Shown here: one piece after another, positions 43,466 through 53,087 of the stretch
Layout of the letters: each line of letters starts with the position of its first letter
Position numbering within the stretch: the stretch's first letter is position 1
Source of the DNA: Microbacteriaceae bacterium
GTDB taxonomy: Bacteria > Actinomycetota > Actinomycetes > Actinomycetales > Microbacteriaceae
Length of the DNA: 55,467 nucleotides
Assembly (NCBI GenBank): GCA_947378555.1
Contig: CANCKM010000003.1
Location: forward strand, 1 to 55,467
Direction: 5' to 3'
The notes under the pieces: model-generated
Told to the model about the DNA's origin: nothing
The model's input: only the letters and a program-made list of their open reading frames with translations
Databases searched by the model: none
Program-made: the position numbers and the translations under genes

Positions 43466-45223
43466 ATGAAGGGTTTATTGCCTGGCAATCCCGACCGAAG
43501 ATTCCGTCGGGTGCGCGGTCTCGCGATCCTCGCCGTGGTTTTGATCCTGTGGCGACTCGTTGTGTATCAAGTGGTGGATGCTAACCAGCTAAAAGAGGAT
43601 TTGCAGGCCAAACTTTCTGAGACCCGAACGCTTCCGGCCATGCGTGGAAAGATTCTGGACTCGAAGGGCAGAGTGCTGGCAAAGACGGTTTTTGAATATG
43701 ACGTAAATGCCGCACCTGACATCGTGAATCCCTTTGTTCGGTTAAACGGAACAACTACCGTCGAAGTTTCAATTGCTCAGGCCGCTGCCGAGATTGCAGC
43801 GATTTTGAATATTCCGGCGAAGGTTGTGCTTGCCAAGATAACGGGAACCAGCAAGTACTCGAACATCATGAAAAAGGTTGACGCCGAGCGCTATCGCAGG
43901 TTGCAGGCTTTAGAAATACCATGGCTTTTTTACGATTCCTTGCCTCGGCGCATTTACCCGAGTGGCGCGGTTGCCGGCAACTTGCTTGGCTTTGTTGGCG
44001 TCGACGGCAGCGCCCTTGCCGGCATAGAGCGAACCATGAACTCTTGTTTGACCGGCGTGGATGGCAAAGAGTCCTATGAAAAAGGCGTCGACGGCATCAA
44101 GATTCCGGCAAGCGTTCAGACCACCCAAGCCGCTCGCGATGGCTCCGATGTGGTTTTGAGTATCGATTCCGACCTTCAGTATTACGCCCAGCAGGTTATG
44201 GCCAAGTACGTTCGGGATGAGAGAGCGGATTGGGGCAGCGCCGTAGTCGTTGAGGTTAAGACCGGAAAAATATTGGCAGCTGCCGAAGCGCCAACGGTTG
44301 ATCCCAATGTTTTTTGGAAAGCCAAGGCCGAAGATCGTAAATCACGCATATTCCAGGTCACCTTCGAGCCTGGATCGACGCTAAAAACCGTGGCCGCCGC
44401 AACCGCCGTTGACTCTGGGTATGCAACGCCTTCAACCAAGGTTCGCGCTCCTTATCGCCTAAAGGTGACCAACCAGGACTGGATTCAAGACAGTCACGTG
44501 CACCCCACCGAACACTTGACGCTAACGGGAGTCCTGAAGGAATCGTCAAACACCGGCATTTCGCTGATTGCCGGTCAGGTTCCGCTAGCCACGCGTTTCG
44601 CATATCTCAAACGATTTGGGCTGGGTGAACGCACCGCGGTGAACTTTGAGGGCGAGAGCGGCGGAATCCTGGGCAACTACAAGAGCTGGGATGCCCTAAC
44701 CGCAAATAACTCGATGTTTGGCCAGGGCATTTCGGTTACTCCGATTCAAACGGCCTTTTTCTACCAAACGGTTGCAAACCAAGGTTTGAGATTGCCACCG
44801 CGCTTGGTGATGGGCTGTCAGGGTTCCGACTCAAAATTGGTGTCAACCGTTGTCCCGCAACCAACCCGAGTCATTTCCAAGCAGGCTGCTCGATCGACGG
44901 TTGACATGCTCGAGAAGGTCGTTGAACAGGGTGGCATTGGCCGCACGGCTGGCGTTGCCGGTTACCGAATTGCCGGAAAATCTGGAACCGCTCAAATCAA
45001 AGACGGCGATGGATACGGTTCCCGCTACGCGATTTCCTTCATCGGAATGGCACCGGCTAATGATCCCGAATATGTGCTGGCCGTGACCATTTACAAGCCT
45101 CGAACCGTGAGCAACTCGATTGGTGCAACGCCGCCGTTTAAAGCCATCATGGAACAACTGCTTAGAATGTATCGAGTGCCACCTTCGACCACCAAGTCCA
45201 TAAAGATTGCTACCAACTGGTAA
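43466..45223 (+). CDS. ftsI: Division-specific peptidoglycan transpeptidase FtsI (PBP3)
   Basis: FtsI crosslinks septal peptidoglycan with FtsW. One N-terminal helix (about 17-37) is followed by the pedestal domain (RGKILDSKGRVLAKT) and the penicillin-binding domain with the catalytic Ser-Lys in EPGSTLKTV, KESSNTG (SxN) and AGKSGTAQI (KSGT). The length is 585 aa, with no C-terminal PASTA domain. ATG 43466 has GAGG nearby. Two cysteines in the extracellular part (ERTMNSC, VMGCQG) could form a disulphide. murE starts four bases after the stop. Confidence 0.95.
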   Translation: MKGLLPGNPDRRFRRVRGLAILAVVLILWRLVVYQVVDANQLKEDLQAKLSETRTLPAMRGKILDSKGRVLAKTVFEYDVNAAPDIVNPFVRLNGTTTVEVSIAQAAAEIAAILNIPAKVVLAKITGTSKYSNIMKKVDAERYRRLQALEIPWLFYDSLPRRIYPSGAVAGNLLGFVGVDGSALAGIERTMNSCLTGVDGKESYEKGVDGIKIPASVQTTQAARDGSDVVLSIDSDLQYYAQQVMAKYVRDERADWGSAVVVEVKTGKILAAAEAPTVDPNVFWKAKAEDRKSRIFQVTFEPGSTLKTVAAATAVDSGYATPSTKVRAPYRLKVTNQDWIQDSHVHPTEHLTLTGVLKESSNTGISLIAGQVPLATRFAYLKRFGLGERTAVNFEGESGGILGNYKSWDALTANNSMFGQGISVTPIQTAFFYQTVANQGLRLPPRLVMGCQGSDSKLVSTVVPQPTRVISKQAARSTVDMLEKVVEQGGIGRTAGVAGYRIAGKSGTAQIKDGDGYGSRYAISFIGMAPANDPEYVLAVTIYKPRTVSNSIGATPPFKAIMEQLLRMYRVPPSTTKSIKIATNW

Positions 45224-45227
45224 GGCT

Positions 45228-46793
45228 ATGAACGAGCAAATTCCTCCTATTCTTAGGCCCGAGCGGGTTCAGCCAATCTCACTTGGCGAGCTAAAGCTGC
45301 GCTTTGGTTTGTCTTGGGCTACCGAAATAGTGCCTGCTGCGAGCGAACCAAGTTCCAAGGTGCGGGTCAGTGGAATCAGCATGAATACCGCCGACCTCAG
45401 GCCGGGCGACCTATTTGTTGCAATGCCTGGGCTCAAGACCCACGGGGCGCGCTTCGTCAATAAGGCAGTCTCATACGGGGCCGTTGCGGTTATCACCGAC
45501 CAAGCCGGTGTCGAACTCCTCGATGGGGTTTCCGTGCCCGTTTTAGTTCTAGAGAACCCTCGAGCTCAACTCGGTGACCTAGCCGCTTTCGTCTACGGCA
45601 ACGTTGCCGGCAACCTTCCAAAACTTTTTGCTACCACCGGCACCAATGGTAAAACCTCAACCTCGTATTTTCTTGAGGGAATCCTTCGTCAGATTGGCGA
45701 GGTCACCGGTCTCACCTCGACGGCCGAGAGGCACATAGCCGGCGAGGTCATCGTGAGTCGCTTGACGACGCCGGAGTCGACTGAAATGCAGGCCCTGATT
45801 GCGCGAATGCGAGAGCGAGGCGTTACCTCGGTTGCAATCGAGGTCTCTGCCCAAGCTCTAACCCAACTGCGTGTTGATGGCATGGTCTTTGATGTGGTTG
45901 GGTTCACAAACCTCAGCCACGATCACCTAGATGATTACCCTGACCTTGCAACCTATCTGCAAGCCAAGGCCCAACTCTTCACAGCCAAGCGTGCGAAGCG
46001 CGGCGTGGTCAGTCTGGATTCAAAATACGGTTCCGAACTTCTTGAAATTAGCCAGATTCCGACCGTCACGATTTCCAGCCATTCGGCAACCAAAGCAGAC
46101 TGGAACCTCACTGTGACCAGTGAAGAGCCTGGGAAAACCGCTTTTCGATTGGTCGGTCCAAATCAGGAACTAATCGAATCCTCGGTGTCAATCCTCGGAG
46201 CCCACATGGCGGCCAATGCCGGCCTGGCTATCGTGATGCTCATCGAGGCGGGATTCGAGTGGCACCTCATCGCTCAAAGAATTGTAAACGGAATTGTCGC
46301 CTTTTTACCCGGTCGAACCGAACTGGTTTCTGCCGCTGGTTCACCAAGCGTTTACGTTGATTTTGGTCACAGCCCCGATGCCTTCTTGAACACCCTGGCA
46401 GCAGTTCGCAAGGTCACCGCTGGGCGGGTCATCATGGTCTTTGGGGCCGACGGTGATCGGGATCCTTCGAAGCGTGAAGCGATGGCTCGGGTTGCCGCAA
46501 GCGGTTCTGACATCTTGGTAATCACCGATCATCATCCACGGTTTGAGGATCCGGCTTCGATTCGAGCCGTTCTAATAAGCGCGGCACGGCAGGCCAAGCC
46601 CGAAATGGAACTTTACGAGGTTAGCCCACCCGAGCAGGCAATCCGCAAGGCCGTATCGCTTGCAAAATCCGAGGACGCCATTCTCTGGGCAGGTCCGGGT
46701 CATCAGGATTATCGTGACATCCGCGGGGTCCGAACTCCCTACTCGGCCAGACAAGAGGCCAGGGACGCGCTCAAAGAATTCGGTTGGCAATGA
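45228..46793 (+). CDS. murE: UDP-MurNAc-tripeptide synthetase MurE
   Basis: MurE adds the third amino acid to UDP-MurNAc-L-Ala-D-Glu. ATP site TGTNGKTSTSYF, and STAERHIAGEVI, EVSAQAL and NLSHDHLDDY motifs are clear over 521 residues. The residue that selects the amino acid reads DHHPRFEDP here instead of the DNPR motif that marks meso-diaminopimelate enzymes. This fits the lysine, ornithine or diaminobutyrate peptidoglycans (B type) of Microbacteriaceae, but the true substrate is not determined. ATG 45228 with TAAGG upstream replaces the track start at 45207, which lies in ftsI. Confidence 0.93.
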   Translation: MNEQIPPILRPERVQPISLGELKLRFGLSWATEIVPAASEPSSKVRVSGISMNTADLRPGDLFVAMPGLKTHGARFVNKAVSYGAVAVITDQAGVELLDGVSVPVLVLENPRAQLGDLAAFVYGNVAGNLPKLFATTGTNGKTSTSYFLEGILRQIGEVTGLTSTAERHIAGEVIVSRLTTPESTEMQALIARMRERGVTSVAIEVSAQALTQLRVDGMVFDVVGFTNLSHDHLDDYPDLATYLQAKAQLFTAKRAKRGVVSLDSKYGSELLEISQIPTVTISSHSATKADWNLTVTSEEPGKTAFRLVGPNQELIESSVSILGAHMAANAGLAIVMLIEAGFEWHLIAQRIVNGIVAFLPGRTELVSAAGSPSVYVDFGHSPDAFLNTLAAVRKVTAGRVIMVFGADGDRDPSKREAMARVAASGSDILVITDHHPRFEDPASIRAVLISAARQAKPEMELYEVSPPEQAIRKAVSLAKSEDAILWAGPGHQDYRDIRGVRTPYSARQEARDALKEFGWQ

Positions 46794-48190
46794 TAAACCT
46801 GACTCTCACGGACATTGCTTCGGCCATCGGCGGTCGAATCGAGGGAAATCCGGTGGTTTCAATCACAGGATCGGTGGAAACCGATTCAAGATTGGTTGGT
46901 GCCGGGTCGCTCTTTTTTGCTAAGCCGGGCGAGTTTGATGATGGCCACGACTACGTTCTGAATGCCCAGCGGGCCGGGGCAGTAGCCGTTGTGGTCGAGC
47001 GTGTGGTTAGCGGTGTTGACATTCCGCAGCTGGTGGTTGCAAACTCCGTCTCGGCTTTGGGCTTGTTAGCCAAGCACGTTCTGAAAACGGTCAGAAATCG
47101 CGGTGGCCTCAAGGTTGTTGCAATCACCGGATCCAACGGTAAAACCACTACCAAAAACATGCTCGGGCAGATTCTTGGTGCGGTCGGCCAAATCGTTTCC
47201 CCCATCGAGTCATACAACAACGAGGTTGGTGCCCCAATCTCGATTCTCAAAGTAGATTTTGACACCGACTTTTTGATAGCCGAGGTCGGTGCCGGTGGAC
47301 CCGGAAGCGTTCGATACCTGGCTCAAATAATCGAACCCGACATCGCCGTTATCTTGAAGGTCGGCATGGCTCATGCCGGTGAGTTTGGGGGAATCGAAAA
47401 TACGGCCAAGATCAAATCCGAGCTCGTCGAGGTTTTGGGTTCTGAAGATCGCCTGCTGCTAAATGCAGACGATGGATACGTTCGTGCCATGGCAGACGGC
47501 ACCGCGGCAGAAATCACCTGGTTTGGTTCGGCAGGCGACGCAAACTACCGTGCCAGTAACTATTCGCTCAGCATCGAAGGCACCGGTTTTGATTTGCACT
47601 GGCCCGATGGTCAAACCAATCACCTCACCTTGAAGATCCTTGGTGAGCATCACGTAATGAATGCTTTGGCAAGTGCCGCCGCCGCAGATCTTCTTGGGGT
47701 GAACCGGCAAACCATCATTTCCAGGCTCGAGCAAATGGAGATTGCCGAGCGCTGGCGAATGCAGTTGCTTCAGCGCGAAGACGGCGTGAGCATCATCAAT
47801 GACGCCTATAACGCGAGCCCCGACTCGATGAAGGCGGCCTTGCAAACCCTAGCCCAGCTAGGTCGCTCCGGCCGCAGAACAGTCGCGGTTTTAGGTGAGA
47901 TGGCAGAGCTTGGAGAATTTTCGGCAGCCGAGCACGACACGATTGGAAGAATCGTGGTTCGCCTCAACATCAAGCAACTCATCGTCATTGGAGCCGCCGC
48001 CAAACTTATTCACATGGGCGCATCGCAGGAAGGATCCTGGGATGGCGAATCGAAATTCTTTGAGTCGATAGCCGAAGCTGAGGACTATCTTCGTGGGATG
48101 CTTGAACCGGCAGACATTGTGCTGGTGAAATCTTCGAAGTCAGCGAATCTTAGACAGCTGGGCGACAAGCTAATGGAGGCAAGTTTTTGA
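46790..48190 (+). CDS. murF: UDP-MurNAc-tripeptide:D-Ala-D-Ala ligase MurF
   Basis: MurF joins D-Ala-D-Ala to the nucleotide precursor. The N-terminal domain has [17 protein letters not shown], the ATP site [13 protein letters not shown] near residue 110, and the C-terminal domain [13 protein letters not shown] and [12 protein letters not shown], typical of MurF. ATG 46790 overlaps the murE stop (ATGA) and gives 466 aa; TTG 46784 is a six-base longer alternative. The stop overlaps the mraY start as TTGA. Confidence 0.95.
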   Translation: MINLTLTDIASAIGGRIEGNPVVSITGSVETDSRLVGAGSLFFAKPGEFDDGHDYVLNAQRAGAVAVVVERVVSGVDIPQLVVANSVSALGLLAKHVLKTVRNRGGLKVVAITGSNGKTTTKNMLGQILGAVGQIVSPIESYNNEVGAPISILKVDFDTDFLIAEVGAGGPGSVRYLAQIIEPDIAVILKVGMAHAGEFGGIENTAKIKSELVEVLGSEDRLLLNADDGYVRAMADGTAAEITWFGSAGDANYRASNYSLSIEGTGFDLHWPDGQTNHLTLKILGEHHVMNALASAAAADLLGVNRQTIISRLEQMEIAERWRMQLLQREDGVSIINDAYNASPDSMKAALQTLAQLGRSGRRTVAVLGEMAELGEFSAAEHDTIGRIVVRLNIKQLIVIGAAAKLIHMGASQEGSWDGESKFFESIAEAEDYLRGMLEPADIVLVKSSKSANLRQLGDKLMEASF

Positions 48191-49275
48191 GAGCTTTAAT
48201 GCTGGCCGGTGCCTTGGCCATGGCGATAACTCTATTTCTGACTCCGGCTTTCATTTGGCTGTTCAAGCGCGTCGGTTGGGGCCAGTTCATTCGAGCCGAT
48301 GGCCCGCAATCGCATCACACCAAGCGTGGAACGCCAACTATGGGTGGCATCGTAATAATTATTGCCACCTTGTCGGGCTACTTTTTCGGCAAGGCCCTAA
48401 ATCTTGAAACTCCAAGCATTTCGGCACTTCTGGTGCTCTTCATGATGGTCGGTCTCGGGTTTGTTGGATTTATCGATGATTTCATCAAGACTCACCGTCG
48501 CCGAAGCCTCGGATTGTCTGGCTGGGCAAAAATTCTAGGCCAGGGCATTGTGTCGGTGGCCTTTGCGCTTCTTGCCCTGCAGTTTCCGAACGCGAAGGGC
48601 CTCACCCCGGCAAGCACCCAGATCTCGCTTTTTCGCGACATAAAGGGCCTTGACTTCGCAGTTTTTGGAACCATTGCCGGTTTGATTTTGTTCGTGATCT
48701 GGATTTACTTTCTGGTTGCGTCCGCCTCGAACGGAGTCAACATAGCCGACGGCCTCGACGGTCTGGCCACCGGATCTTCGGTCATGGCCATCGGCGCCTT
48801 CGCCATCATTGGCTTCTGGAAGTTCAATCAGGCATGTGCCCCACTCATGGAAAACGCCAGCAGTTGCTATGAAACCCGAGACCCGCTAGATCTCGCAGTG
48901 GTGGCCTCGGCCATCGTTGGGGCTCTCGCCGGGTTCCTTTGGTGGAATACCTCTCCGGCTCAGATTTATATGGGGGATACCGGATCCCTTGGTCTTGGCG
49001 GTGCTTTGGCGGCGCTAGCCATCCTGTCTCGAACCGAACTGCTTCTGATTCCAATCGGTGGCCTGTTCGTTGTGGTTACCGGCTCGGTCATCCTGCAACG
49101 TCTCTACTTCAAAATCACCAAGGGAAAAAGAATATTTCTCATGAGCCCACTGCACCATCACTTTGAGCTTAAGGGCTGGCCCGAAGTGACCATTGTGGTT
49201 CGTTTTTGGATTATCGCCGGCCTCGGGGTGCTCGGCGGAATCGGTCTTTTCTACCTCGAGTGGATTAGCGGCTGA
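48187..49275 (+). CDS. mraY: Phospho-MurNAc-pentapeptide translocase MraY
   Basis: MraY makes lipid I from UDP-MurNAc-pentapeptide and undecaprenyl phosphate. About ten membrane helices and the family motifs [21 protein letters not shown] (catalytic Asp), [26 protein letters not shown] and [11 protein letters not shown] are present over 362 residues. The start is TTG 48187 with a four-base overlap with murF; ATG 48199 would shorten the first helix. It is coupled to murD, 11 bases downstream. Confidence 0.96.
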   Translation: MRALMLAGALAMAITLFLTPAFIWLFKRVGWGQFIRADGPQSHHTKRGTPTMGGIVIIIATLSGYFFGKALNLETPSISALLVLFMMVGLGFVGFIDDFIKTHRRRSLGLSGWAKILGQGIVSVAFALLALQFPNAKGLTPASTQISLFRDIKGLDFAVFGTIAGLILFVIWIYFLVASASNGVNIADGLDGLATGSSVMAIGAFAIIGFWKFNQACAPLMENASSCYETRDPLDLAVVASAIVGALAGFLWWNTSPAQIYMGDTGSLGLGGALAALAILSRTELLLIPIGGLFVVVTGSVILQRLYFKITKGKRIFLMSPLHHHFELKGWPEVTIVVRFWIIAGLGVLGGIGLFYLEWISG

Positions 49276-49286
49276 GGAGTTCAGGA

Positions 49287-50768
49287 ATGAATCGTTTAGA
49301 CGATCTCAACAGTTGGCGCTCAGACTGGCGTGGCTTGAAAGTCGCGGTTCTGGGTCTTGGTGTTTCCGGCTTTTCGGTAGCCGATACCTTGGCCGAGTTG
49401 GGTGCCGACCTGCTGGTGCTGGCCGAGAAAGCAGAGCCGGAACTAACCGACATACTGGACGTTCTAGAGGTACGACACCTGAGCGGAACCGTCTCCACGC
49501 CGCTCGAACCAACCGCTCTAAATGACGCGTTGGTCGAGTTCATGCCCGAGATTATTATTACCTCACCGGGATTGACCCCCAACAACCCAATGATTCTTTG
49601 GGCCAAAACCAAAGATATTCCGGTCTGGATCGATATTGAGTTGGCCTGGCGCTTGCGCGATAAGAGCGGAAAGGTCGCCGACTGGTTGGTTGTCACCGGA
49701 ACCAACGGAAAGACCACGACCAGTCAACTGCTCGAGGCCATGCTTTTGCAAAGCGGTCAAAGAGCCATCGCCTGTGGCAACATCGGCGTTCCAATCCTCG
49801 ATGCTATCCGTGACCCACTCGGCTACGACTGCCTAGTTGTAGAGCTTTCCAGCTTCCAACTTCACTACCTCGGACAAATATCGCCCGTAGCGAGCGCCGT
49901 TCTGAATCTGGCCGATGACCACCTCGACTGGCACGGCAACTTTGATGCTTACCGCGATGCCAAGGCCAAGGTTTACGAAAATACCTCATTGGCCTGCGTT
50001 TACAACGTAAATGATTCGGCCACCGAGGCGCTGGTTGAAAACGCCGAGGTTATTGAGGGGGCAAGGGCAATCGGGTTCACAACCGGCATCCCGAGCCGAA
50101 GTCAAGTTGGTTTTGTAGAGGACATTCTTTGTGACCGAGCCTTCGTTGAAAACCGTGCCGAGAGTGCGTTGGAAATCGCGACTCTGGATGACCTGTCGCA
50201 AATTGGAGTTCTGACCCCGCATCTGATGGCAAACGTTGCCGCCGCCACAGCTATGGCTCGAGCCGTCGGAGTGACCCCCGAAGCCATTAGGTCGGCCATC
50301 CGAGGTTTTCGGCTTGACGCTCACCGAATTGAGTTGATTGCAGAATCAGATGGCGTGCGATGGGTAGACGACTCGAAGGCGACTAATCCTCATGCGGCTG
50401 CGGCCTCACTCTCATCATTCGACAAAGTCATTTGGATCGTGGGTGGGTTGCTGAAGGGCGTTGACCTGAGCGATTTGGTTGACCGATTCAAAGACCGACT
50501 GAGCGCCGCGGTAGTAATCGGTGCCCAGCGAAACTCGGTTATCGAAGCGCTTCAGCAAAACGCCCCGGGTTTACTAGTCGTAGAAATCGCCGAGAGTGAC
50601 CCGAACGCGGTGATGCAGGCTGCCGTCGTGGCAGCTAAGAAACTCGCCAAACCGGGCGATACGGTTTTGCTCGCTCCAGCGGCTGCCTCAATGGATCAGT
50701 TTCGCGATTATGCCCACAGGGGCGAAGCCTTTGCCGAAGCCGTGAATATCGAACTCGGTGAAATATGA
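49287..50768 (+). CDS. murD: UDP-MurNAc-L-alanine:D-glutamate ligase MurD
   Basis: MurD adds D-glutamate. An N-terminal Rossmann-like domain (VAVLGLGVSGFSVADTL) is followed by the ATP motif VTGTNGKTTTSQLLEAM near residue 138, the ELSSFQLHYL segment, NLADDHLDWHG and the C-terminal WVDDSKATNPHAA. The 493-residue length is typical. ATG 49287 has GGAG-type sites (GAGGAGTTCAGGA) upstream. It ends in an ATGA overlap with ftsW. Confidence 0.95.
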   Translation: MNRLDDLNSWRSDWRGLKVAVLGLGVSGFSVADTLAELGADLLVLAEKAEPELTDILDVLEVRHLSGTVSTPLEPTALNDALVEFMPEIIITSPGLTPNNPMILWAKTKDIPVWIDIELAWRLRDKSGKVADWLVVTGTNGKTTTSQLLEAMLLQSGQRAIACGNIGVPILDAIRDPLGYDCLVVELSSFQLHYLGQISPVASAVLNLADDHLDWHGNFDAYRDAKAKVYENTSLACVYNVNDSATEALVENAEVIEGARAIGFTTGIPSRSQVGFVEDILCDRAFVENRAESALEIATLDDLSQIGVLTPHLMANVAAATAMARAVGVTPEAIRSAIRGFRLDAHRIELIAESDGVRWVDDSKATNPHAAAASLSSFDKVIWIVGGLLKGVDLSDLVDRFKDRLSAAVVIGAQRNSVIEALQQNAPGLLVVEIAESDPNAVMQAAVVAAKKLAKPGDTVLLAPAAASMDQFRDYAHRGEAFAEAVNIELGEI

Positions 50769-51967
50769 GGCTTGCCAGCTCGATCGGTCAAGGCCTACGC
50801 CGAATTCTTGACCGGCTTTTTGGGGCGCAGTCAATCCATTTTTACCGACTCCTTGGCGTGACGCTGCTGCTGTTGCTCTTCGGGTTGATGATGGTGCTTT
50901 CTTCTTCATCGGTGGATTCACTCAAGAGCTCGGGAAACTCCTACGCGATTTTCACCCACCAGCTCGGATCGGCCGGGTTTGGTCTTTTGGGCATGATATT
51001 GCTCTCAGTCATTCCGGTTGCTTTTTACTATCGGTTTGCCGCCGTTCCCTTTGTGATTCTGCTTGGGCTGCAACTTTTGCTCACCACGACTTCACTTGGA
51101 GTTTCGGTAAACGGAAACAAAAACTGGCTGAGAATCGGAACCCAAACGATTCAACCGTCCGAATTTTTGAAGCTTTTGATGATTTTGGTAATAGCCCAGT
51201 GGATGGCGCGCCATATCGCGCAAATCCAGAATCCAAAGTATTTCACCGGCCCGGTGATGGGCATCGGTCTGCTGACAGTGATTTCGGTAATTCTGGGAAA
51301 TGACCTTGGAACCTCTATTGTGCTTCTCATTATTTTGTTCGGTTCGGTTTATTTGGCTGGCGCACCAAGGCGGCTTTTGGTTGCTATCGCGCTTACCCTC
51401 AGCCTCGTTGGGTCAGCCTTCATCACTCGTGGAACCCGTTTCGAGCGAATCATGGTTTGGTTGTTCCCCGGCAGCGCCGAAGACTCGCCTTTCACCTGGC
51501 AGTCGCTTCATGCGATGTGGGCTTTCGCGGCCGGCGGCATCTTCGGTTCCGGACTCGGCGAATCCAGACTCAAATGGAGTTGGATTCCAGAAGCCCAGAA
51601 TGACTTCATTTTTGCAATCATCGGTGAGGAATGGGGCTTGCTCGGTTCAGTCATGGTCGTCGGCTTCTTCATCTTTTTGGCCTTCAGCATGGTTCAAATC
51701 ATGCAGCGCACCGAGACGGACTTTGGCAGATTCGTAGCCGGTGGCATCGCTGTCTGGATTACTTTTCAGGCTCTCATCAATATCATGGTGGTCTTGCGTT
51801 TGCTGCCGGTGCTCGGGGTTCCACTGCCCCTTATTTCAGATGGTGGCTCTTCTTTGTTTTCCTCGTTGGCCGCCATTGGGGTTCTGTTGTCTATTGAACG
51901 AGAAAACTACGCTCAGGAACTGATTGCGGGCCAGCGGCCACCAAAGGCAAAGTTGGTTCGACGATGA
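50765..51967 (+). CDS. ftsW: Septal peptidoglycan glycosyltransferase FtsW
   Basis: FtsW is the SEDS-family polymerase that works with FtsI. About ten helices are visible in 400 residues, with FGLMMVLSSSS near the N terminus, NGNKNWLRIGTQTIQPSEFLK, GNDLGTS, and the C-terminal LPLISDGGSSLFSSLAAIGVL signature. ATG 50765 overlaps murD (ATGA), and the stop overlaps murG in the same way, so the three are translated together. The basic N-terminal leader is short. Confidence 0.95.
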   Translation: MRLASSIGQGLRRILDRLFGAQSIHFYRLLGVTLLLLLFGLMMVLSSSSVDSLKSSGNSYAIFTHQLGSAGFGLLGMILLSVIPVAFYYRFAAVPFVILLGLQLLLTTTSLGVSVNGNKNWLRIGTQTIQPSEFLKLLMILVIAQWMARHIAQIQNPKYFTGPVMGIGLLTVISVILGNDLGTSIVLLIILFGSVYLAGAPRRLLVAIALTLSLVGSAFITRGTRFERIMVWLFPGSAEDSPFTWQSLHAMWAFAAGGIFGSGLGESRLKWSWIPEAQNDFIFAIIGEEWGLLGSVMVVGFFIFLAFSMVQIMQRTETDFGRFVAGGIAVWITFQALINIMVVLRLLPVLGVPLPLISDGGSSLFSSLAAIGVLLSIERENYAQELIAGQRPPKAKLVRR

Positions 51968-53040
51968 CCAACTTCCTGCTTGCCGGTGGAGGAACGGCGG
52001 GCCACATTAACCCGATGCTTTCGTTGGCCGATGCCATTGTGGCCGAATCTGACGCCAACCGAGTTTGGACCCTCGGAACCAAGGGCGGCATGGAGTCGAA
52101 GTTGGTTCCTGAGCGCGGTTACGAGCTGTTGCTTATCGAGCGCTTGCCGTTCCCTCGCCGCCTCAACAGCTATGCGCTTAGGTTTCCAAGGGAGTTTCTA
52201 AATGCGGTGAGGGCGGTGCAAAACTACTTGAGACTGCACCAAATCGACGTGGTGGTTGGCTTTGGTGGTTTCGCCAGTGCGCCGGCATACTTGGCCGCCA
52301 AGCGCGAGGGTGTAAAGGTTGTGGTTCACGAGGCCAACGCGCTTCCCGGGTTGGCAAATCGATACGGGGCGAGATTTGCAGCGGCGGTGGGTGTGGCATT
52401 TCGAAACTCAAAACTTCCGAATGCCCAGTTTGTCGGCATGCCGCTGCGCCGAGAAATAAAAGAACTCTTGACGACCTCAGATCGCGATGCTGCCAGAAGG
52501 CACTTTGGTTTGGATGAAAACACCACGACCCTTTTGGTCACGGGTGGGTCTCTTGGGGCAAAGCGAATCAACGAGAGCGTGATTGGTGCCCGGCATCTAT
52601 TCTCGGCGGCTGGCATTCAAGTGCTTCATATCGTGGGGGACCGGTCGGATTTGAAGCCCGAGTCGACTAACGATTACGTTCGAATCGCCTACTGCGATCG
52701 CATGGACCTGGCAATTGCGGCTGCCGACTTTGCTATCTCTCGAGCCGGAGCATCAACGGTTTGCGAATTTGCGGCCGTCGGATTGCCAGCGGTATTCATT
52801 CCATACCCGGTCGGCAACGGAGAGCAAAAATTCAACGTGGTTGACTTACTTGCAGCCGGAGGTTGCCTGACGGTGGCGGACGCCGATTTCAGTACCGAGT
52901 ACATTGCGAGCACAATTATCCCAGTGGTCTCTGACAGCAGAAGGCTCAAAAAGCTCTCTAGAGCAGCCAAGCAAATTGGGGTCTCGGATGGCGATGAGCG
53001 ATTGTTGAAACTCATCAACAGCGTGTTGTCAACCAAATAG
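51964..53040 (+). CDS. murG: UDP-GlcNAc transferase MurG
   Basis: MurG converts lipid I to lipid II at the inner face of the membrane. The GT28 fold is marked by LLAGGGTAGHINPMLSLA (residues 4-21), VVGFGGFASAPAYLA, HEANALPGLANR, VTGGSLGAKRINE and ISRAGASTVCEFAA. Length 358 aa is standard. It overlaps ftsW by four bases. A 47-base gap follows before murC, the only sizeable break between mraZ and ftsQ. Confidence 0.96.
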   Translation: MTNFLLAGGGTAGHINPMLSLADAIVAESDANRVWTLGTKGGMESKLVPERGYELLLIERLPFPRRLNSYALRFPREFLNAVRAVQNYLRLHQIDVVVGFGGFASAPAYLAAKREGVKVVVHEANALPGLANRYGARFAAAVGVAFRNSKLPNAQFVGMPLRREIKELLTTSDRDAARRHFGLDENTTTLLVTGGSLGAKRINESVIGARHLFSAAGIQVLHIVGDRSDLKPESTNDYVRIAYCDRMDLAIAAADFAISRAGASTVCEFAAVGLPAVFIPYPVGNGEQKFNVVDLLAAGGCLTVADADFSTEYIASTIIPVVSDSRRLKKLSRAAKQIGVSDGDERLLKLINSVLSTK

Positions 53041-53056
53041 CCTCAGCAACAACCTA

Positions 53057-53080
53057 ACCTTCTAGGTGAATACACAAAGG
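53057..53080. promoter_or_regulatory. Sequence shared with the ftsQ-ftsZ gap (ACCTTC...CACAAAGG)
   Basis: ACCTTC (53057-53062), TGA and CACAAAGG (53073-53080) recur in similar order before the expected ftsZ at 55371-55387. AAAGG here also serves as the murC ribosome site, so part of the match may be chance. Confidence 0.25.
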
Positions 53081-53087
53081 ATTACCA

